9,325 nucleotides of DNA from JBOGJI01 sp050747865 (GTDB taxonomy: Bacteria > Acidobacteriota > Thermoanaerobaculia > Multivoradales > JAHEKO01): assembly GCA_050747865.1 (NCBI GenBank), contig JBOGJI010000363.1:1-9325 (forward strand), given 5' to 3'. The notes under the pieces are model-generated. The model did no database searches. It saw nothing but the letters and a program-made list of their open reading frames with translations, and was not told the origin of the DNA. Positions 5,050 through 9,325 of this stretch are shown piece after piece. Made by a program: the position numbers and the translations under genes. Numbering within the stretch: the first letter of the stretch is position 1; every line of letters starts with the position of its first letter.

Positions 5050-8000
5050 ATGAGAGGGACATGGAATCGGTGTGTCGGTGCGGTTGCGGCCTGTCTGATC
5101 GCGGCAGCGGTGTTTGCAGTACCGGCGGCGTTTGCGGTGGTGCCTCCGGACGGCAGTGAGCCGCTGCGGCAGAAAGAGCTCTTCCATCCGGATCTGCACT
5201 ACATCAACGTTTTCGTGCCCATCGCCGGGCTGGAGGTCGACCTCTCCCGCCGGCTCGGCAGCGATCTGGGCAGCCTGGGCGTCGACCCGGGCAACGCCTA
5301 CTTCGACCGACGCACCGGTCGTTGGGGCACGCTGATCCTGACCCGGCCGCTCGTTCCGGGAACCGGAGTGGGCAATGACCTCCAGTGGTCCGACCTCGGG
5401 CGGCAGCAGCCGCGGGGCGCCGAGGCCCTCGAGCGCGCCGCCTGGCAGGCCTTCCGGACCTGGCTGATCGACAACGCGGCGGCGCTGCGCATCGACCCCG
5501 AGCAGCTCGGGGAGCCGAGCGTGACGGCGATCGGCGAGCGCCTGATCCACATCAACGTCGGGCGCGCCGTCGACGGCATCCCCGTCCGCCATACCTTCGT
5601 CACGGCGGCGATCAACAGTGGCAACCTGGTTCTCACCGGGCAGCGCAACTGGGGCGAGGTGTCGCTCGACACCACGCCGCGGGTCGCCGCGGACGGCGCC
5701 GAAGAGATCCTGCGCGGGTACCTCGACGGGCTCGCGGCGGCCGGGCTGCGCGAGCCGGCGCGGCTCGAGATCGTGCCGGTCTCGGACCAGGATGATGAAT
5801 CACGGCTGGTGATCGGACAGGGCGTGAACCACCGGCTGGTCTGGGTGCTGCAACCGATCCTCGACGACCATCGGGGGAGCTGGGAGGCCCTGGTCGACGC
5901 CCACAGCGGTGAGGTGCTGTCCTTCCAGGACATGAACGACTACCTGTCGCGCCGGGTCGAGGGCGGCATCTACCCGGTGAGCAACGACGGCATGGGCGAC
6001 GAAGGCACCGAGCAGCCCGACTACCCGATGCCGTTCGCCGACATCCTGCTCGACGGCAACCCGGTCGGCTTCACCACCACCGGCGGCAATCTGCCGCTGG
6101 GCACCGACGCCGGCACGATCTCGACGACACTCTCCGGCCAGTTCGTGCGCATGGCCGACGTCTGCGGTGCCGTTAACGAATCGGCGGCGGCTGGGGATCT
6201 CGACCTGCTGGAGGGCCCGGGGACCAACTGCGAGGTGCCGCCCGGCCACTCGGCGGGTGACACCCATGCCTCGCGCACCGGCTTTTACGAGCTGAACCGT
6301 CTGAAGGAGCAGGCGCTCGGCTATCTGCCGACAGAGCCTTGGCTGAACGAGCAGCTCACGGCCAACATGAACATCAACCTGGTCTGCAACGCGTTCTGGA
6401 GCAATACGAACTTCACGGTGAACTTCTACCGGGAGGGTGCCTCGCCCACGCCCCCATTCGAGTGCCGCAACACCGGCGAGATCGCGGCGGTCTTCGACCA
6501 CGAGTGGGGTCACGGGATGGACCGCAGGACCGGCGTGATGGCCATCTCCCGGCCGGGGGAGGGGATCGCCGACGTCTACGCCCAGAACCGCCTCAACACG
6601 TCGTGCATCGGCCGCGGCTTCTGGCTCGCCAATACCAGCCCGACGAGTCCCAACTGCGCCGGTTATGGCGACCCCTGTCTCGAGTGCGATGGCGTGCGCG
6701 AGGTCGACTACGCCAAGCGCCAGAGCGGCCTGCCGCACACCGTCGCGTGGATCGATGCGAACTGTCCCGCCGGCACTGGCACGCCCTGCGGCGGCGCCAC
6801 GCACTGCGAGGGGTCGGTGGTGAGCGAAACCTCGTGGGACCTGGTGCACCGGGATCTCATGGGCTTCGAGGGCTCGGACTTCAACCTCGACCTCAACACG
6901 GCCCTCGAGCTCGGGACCCGGCTCGCGTTCAATGGCTCGTTCAATGTCGTCGACTGGTACCAGTGCGTGAGCGACGGCACCGGCGGCTGCAATGCCGACA
7001 GCGGCTACCTCGGCTGGCTGACGGTGGATGACGACGACGGCGACCTGACGAACGGCACGCCGCACATGTCGGCGCTCTTCGCCGCTTTCGACCGCCACCA
7101 AATCGCCTGCAATGCGCCCGTGGTGCAGAACTCCGGCTGCGCCGGCGCCCCGACCGATGCACCGACGAACCTCGCGACCACCGCCTTTGACGAGGGGATG
7201 GAGCTGACCTGGGACGCCGTGCCGGACGCCGTCGAATACCAGATCTTCCGCACCGAAGGGGTGAACGGCTGCGACTTCGGCAAGGCCCTGGTGGGCACGA
7301 CGACCGGCACCTCGTTCACCGAGACCGGCCTGCGCAACGGGTTCGAGGTGCTCTACAGCGTCATGGCGGTCGGGACCACCGACGCCTGCACCGGCCCGAT
7401 GTCGGCCTGCCATGCGGTCATCCCGGTCGCCGGGCCGAGCGGCACCCTGACCGGAACGGTCACCAACTCCGTGACCACGGCGCCGATCCAGGGGGTCGCT
7501 ATCCAGGCCGTGGGACCGGTCACCCTGGGCGGCATGACGCTGGCCGACGGCACCTACACCATCTCCGCCCCGGTGGGGACCTACGACATCACCGCCTCGA
7601 TGGACGGCTTCTTCCCGCAGACGGTCAACGGCGTCGTGGTCACTGAAGGCGGGACCGCAACCAACAACTTCGCGCTGGTGCCGCTGCCGCAGACCATCGA
7701 GGTCACGCCCGCGTCCTTCACCTTCGAGGTGTTCGAGGCCCAGAGCGACAGCGACACACTGAACGTCGGCAACATCGGCAATGTCGACCTGACCTGGAAC
7801 ATCGGCGAGACCACCACGGACTGCGCGACCCAGGCGGACGTGGGCTGGCTCGCCGCCGATCCGGCATCGGGCGTGACGCCGCCCTTCTCCAGCCTGGAGG
7901 TGACGGTCAGCGTGGATTCGACGGGCCTCACGCCCGGTGTGCACGAGGCGAGCTTCTGCGTCAACTCGGACGACCCGGAGACGCCCGTGGTGGAGGTGCC

Positions 8001-9325
8001 CGTCACCCTCACCGTGGTGGCGGCGCCGGCGATCCAGGTGGCGCCGGAGGAGATCGTCGTCTCGGTCGAGGCCGGTGACACCGAAGTGCAGACCCTGACG
8101 GTCAGCAACCTCGGCTCGATCGACCTCGACTGGACCATCGTGCAGGAGGCTCTGCGGCGCGGCCTCAACGCTCCGCTCGGCGGCTACCGGCCGGTGACCG
8201 ACGGCGCGCCGCGCTCCGGTCTGGTGCTTGCGCCGGCGGACGGCGCCGCGGACACGGCCCTCGACCCCGAGCTGGTGGCGGCCGCGGAGGCGGGCATCGA
8301 GCTGTCCGAGCCTTTGCCCCCGGACCGGAGGCCGCGCGCCCGCGGTACCTCGCCCAACGACGTGCTGCAGGACGGCGCCCTGATCGTGCCCAACACGACG
8401 CTCAACTTCATCGTCGCGCTCGATCCCGAGACCGGTGACGTCGTCGATCCGGCGCTCATCGACATCTCTGCGTTCTCCGGCGCGCGGCGGGAGGCCCTGC
8501 TCCATCCGGACGGCGAGCGGGTGCTGCTGACGGCGCAGACCGGGGACGTGGTACACGCCTTCAGCGTCGAGGACGGAAGCTACCTGGGCGTCTTCGCGCC
8601 AGCAGGCGGCGCGGATACCAGTATCCTGAACAACGTCCGCGGCATGGCCTTCCATCCGGTGACCGGCAATCTGCTGGTGACCTCGGCCGACGACCCCGCT
8701 GCCGATCGGATTGTCGAGTTCGACCTCGAGGGCAACTTCGTCGGGGTCTTCATCGACGGCGCGGCGAACGGCCTCACCAGTCCCTGGGATCTGCTCGTCC
8801 GCGAGTCGGACATCCTGGTGACCAACTTCCTCAGCCCCGCGGGCGTCCAGCGCTACGACTTCGACGGCAACTTCCTCGACATCTTCGCGGACCTCACGGG
8901 TGCCCCCGCGCAGATGGCCTTCGCGGCCAACGGCAACATCCTCGTCTCGTCGCTGAGCGATGGGCTGTACGAGCTCGACCCCGACGGCAACTTGGTCGCC
9001 AACTACAAGGGAACGGTGACCTCGCAGGCCGGCGTCTACGAGCTGCCCAACCTCAACTTCCTGGTCACCGGCAGCGTCGGCGGACAGGGCATCCAGGAGC
9101 TCGACCGCAACAATCAGCACGTCGGGACCAAGATGGACGGCACCTCGTACTTCATCAACTTCGCCAAGTCGCTGGACTGCACGATTCCGAGCTGGCTGAC
9201 CGTTATGCCGACCTCCGGCACGACGACACCCGGCGGCTCCACCGACGTCACGGTGACCATCGACACCGAGCTCCTGGGCCTGGGCGAGCACGAGGCCAGC
9301 ATCTGCTTCGAGAGCAACGACCCGA
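5050..9325 (+). CDS. Secreted multidomain zinc metalloprotease (gluzincin, M36/M4-like), 3' end outside the window
   Basis: One uninterrupted frame of 1425 residues runs to the right edge without a stop. Residues 1-29 are a signal peptide (hydrophobic core, cleavage near AAFA). About 30-298 is a propeptide of FTP/PepSY style, ending LVDAHSGEVLSFQDMNDY. The catalytic region (about 305-690) has HEWGH (484-488) and, 16 residues after the second His, E504 in GEGIADVYA, the probable third zinc ligand. DDDDGDLTNGTPH (660-672) closes it. Then come a fibronectin type III domain (about 701-792), a carboxypeptidase-regulatory-like domain (798-876), a BACON/Ig-like domain (883-990), and a second one (995-1034 and 1375 onward) interrupted by a linker and a beta-propeller. 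The ATG is supported by GGGAGGAG at 5033-5040. It is likely an extracellular protease with binding modules; substrate unknown. M4 versus M36 assignment is not settled. Confidence 0.85.
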   Translation, partial: MRGTWNRCVGAVAACLIAAAVFAVPAAFAVVPPDGSEPLRQKELFHPDLHYINVFVPIAGLEVDLSRRLGSDLGSLGVDPGNAYFDRRTGRWGTLILTRPLVPGTGVGNDLQWSDLGRQQPRGAEALERAAWQAFRTWLIDNAAALRIDPEQLGEPSVTAIGERLIHINVGRAVDGIPVRHTFVTAAINSGNLVLTGQRNWGEVSLDTTPRVAADGAEEILRGYLDGLAAAGLREPARLEIVPVSDQDDESRLVIGQGVNHRLVWVLQPILDDHRGSWEALVDAHSGEVLSFQDMNDYLSRRVEGGIYPVSNDGMGDEGTEQPDYPMPFADILLDGNPVGFTTTGGNLPLGTDAGTISTTLSGQFVRMADVCGAVNESAAAGDLDLLEGPGTNCEVPPGHSAGDTHASRTGFYELNRLKEQALGYLPTEPWLNEQLTANMNINLVCNAFWSNTNFTVNFYREGASPTPPFECRNTGEIAAVFDHEWGHGMDRRTGVMAISRPGEGIADVYAQNRLNTSCIGRGFWLANTSPTSPNCAGYGDPCLECDGVREVDYAKRQSGLPHTVAWIDANCPAGTGTPCGGATHCEGSVVSETSWDLVHRDLMGFEGSDFNLDLNTALELGTRLAFNGSFNVVDWYQCVSDGTGGCNADSGYLGWLTVDDDDGDLTNGTPHMSALFAAFDRHQIACNAPVVQNSGCAGAPTDAPTNLATTAFDEGMELTWDAVPDAVEYQIFRTEGVNGCDFGKALVGTTTGTSFTETGLRNGFEVLYSVMAVGTTDACTGPMSACHAVIPVAGPSGTLTGTVTNSVTTAPIQGVAIQAVGPVTLGGMTLADGTYTISAPVGTYDITASMDGFFPQTVNGVVVTEGGTATNNFALVPLPQTIEVTPASFTFEVFEAQSDSDTLNVGNIGNVDLTWNIGETTTDCATQADVGWLAADPASGVTPPFSSLEVTVSVDSTGLTPGVHEASFCVNSDDPETPVVEVPVTLTVVAAPAIQVAPEEIVVSVEAGDTEVQTLTVSNLGSIDLDWTIVQEALRRGLNAPLGGYRPVTDGAPRSGLVLAPADGAADTALDPELVAAAEAGIELSEPLPPDRRPRARGTSPNDVLQDGALIVPNTTLNFIVALDPETGDVVDPALIDISAFSGARREALLHPDGERVLLTAQTGDVVHAFSVEDGSYLGVFAPAGGADTSILNNVRGMAFHPVTGNLLVTSADDPAADRIVEFDLEGNFVGVFIDGAANGLTSPWDLLVRESDILVTNFLSPAGVQRYDFDGNFLDIFADLTGAPAQMAFAANGNILVSSLSDGLYELDPDGNLVANYKGTVTSQAGVYELPNLNFLVTGSVGGQGIQELDRNNQHVGTKMDGTSYFINFAKSLDCTIPSWLTVMPTSGTTTPGGSTDVTVTIDTELLGLGEHEASICFESNDP
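8350..9171 (+). repeat. Six-repeat beta-propeller segment inside the large protease
   Basis: Residues 1101-1374 hold about six degenerate repeats of the pattern 'hydrophobic--P-GNLLVTS ... I-EFD-EGNFVGVF'. Clear examples are MAFHPVTGNLLVTS, VQRYDFDGNFLDIF, MAFAANGNILVSS and LYELDPDGNLVANY. Spacing of about 40-45 residues fits blades of an NHL/SMP-30-like propeller. Each full copy ends in a D-x-(D/E)GN turn. It is preceded by a Pro/Ala-rich, poorly structured linker (about 1035-1100). Propellers of this type bind ligands or proteins, so it may guide substrate recognition. Confidence 0.7.

Noticed and set aside
5800..9291. Minus-strand open frame of 1163 residues opposite the large protease
   Set aside because: It is antisense to a clearly domain-rich protein. 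Its sequence is a monotonous mix of Arg, Gly, Val, Asp and His typical of a GC-rich reverse frame, with no recognisable domain and no good ribosome site.

Overview
This is a high-GC, densely packed bacterial window. It holds three small two-gene toxin-antitoxin (TA) modules and two large secreted zinc metalloproteases. There is no rRNA, tRNA, CRISPR array, transposase or integrase that I can support. The proteases carry N-terminal signal peptides, many cysteines, and C-terminal S-layer-homology or Ig-like/propeller domains. The C-terminal repeats have the form 'AGCGGG-YCP ... QMAVFLLK'. Together this resembles secretome genes of Acidobacteriota (Thermoanaerobaculia-like) or other environmental, metagenome-derived lineages. 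That taxonomic guess is inference from style, not proof.

Layout. Positions 1-141: short non-coding left edge with a promoter/operator-like element. Positions 142-761 (+): ribbon-helix-helix antitoxin and MazF-type endoribonuclease, overlapping by 4 nt. Positions 835-1780 (+): a promoter and then a Xre/MbcA-type antitoxin and RES-domain toxin, again overlapping by 4 nt. Positions 1788-1826: a strong hairpin between convergent genes. Positions 1843-4086 (-): a 747-residue secreted M43 (pappalysin/ulilysin-type) metalloprotease with an ASH-like Ig domain and three C-terminal SLH-like repeats. Positions 4250-4765 (-): a third TA module, with a small unrecognised antitoxin followed by a RelE/ParE-fold toxin. 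Positions 4845-5049: a promoter candidate and a leader rich in hairpins. Positions 5050 to the right edge (+): at least 1425 residues of a second secreted metalloprotease (gluzincin, M36/M4-like) followed by FN3, carboxypeptidase-regulatory-like, Ig/BACON-like and beta-propeller segments. This gene has no stop in the window.

How the parts relate. Each TA pair is a self-contained, translationally coupled unit, antitoxin first. In all three the toxin starts with a non-ATG codon (GTG, TTG, GTG), while two of three antitoxins start with ATG. The two proteases are divergently oriented with the third TA module between their 5' ends. They probably act outside the cell or at its surface on protein substrates.

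The most interesting observations are: (i) the second BACON-like domain of the large protease is split, its two halves separated by about 340 residues that form a linker plus a six-repeat beta-propeller; (ii) the leader of the same gene has four consecutive hairpins, one of whose arms could instead pair with the Shine-Dalgarno sequence; (iii) three unrelated TA modules are clustered and interleaved with secreted proteases.
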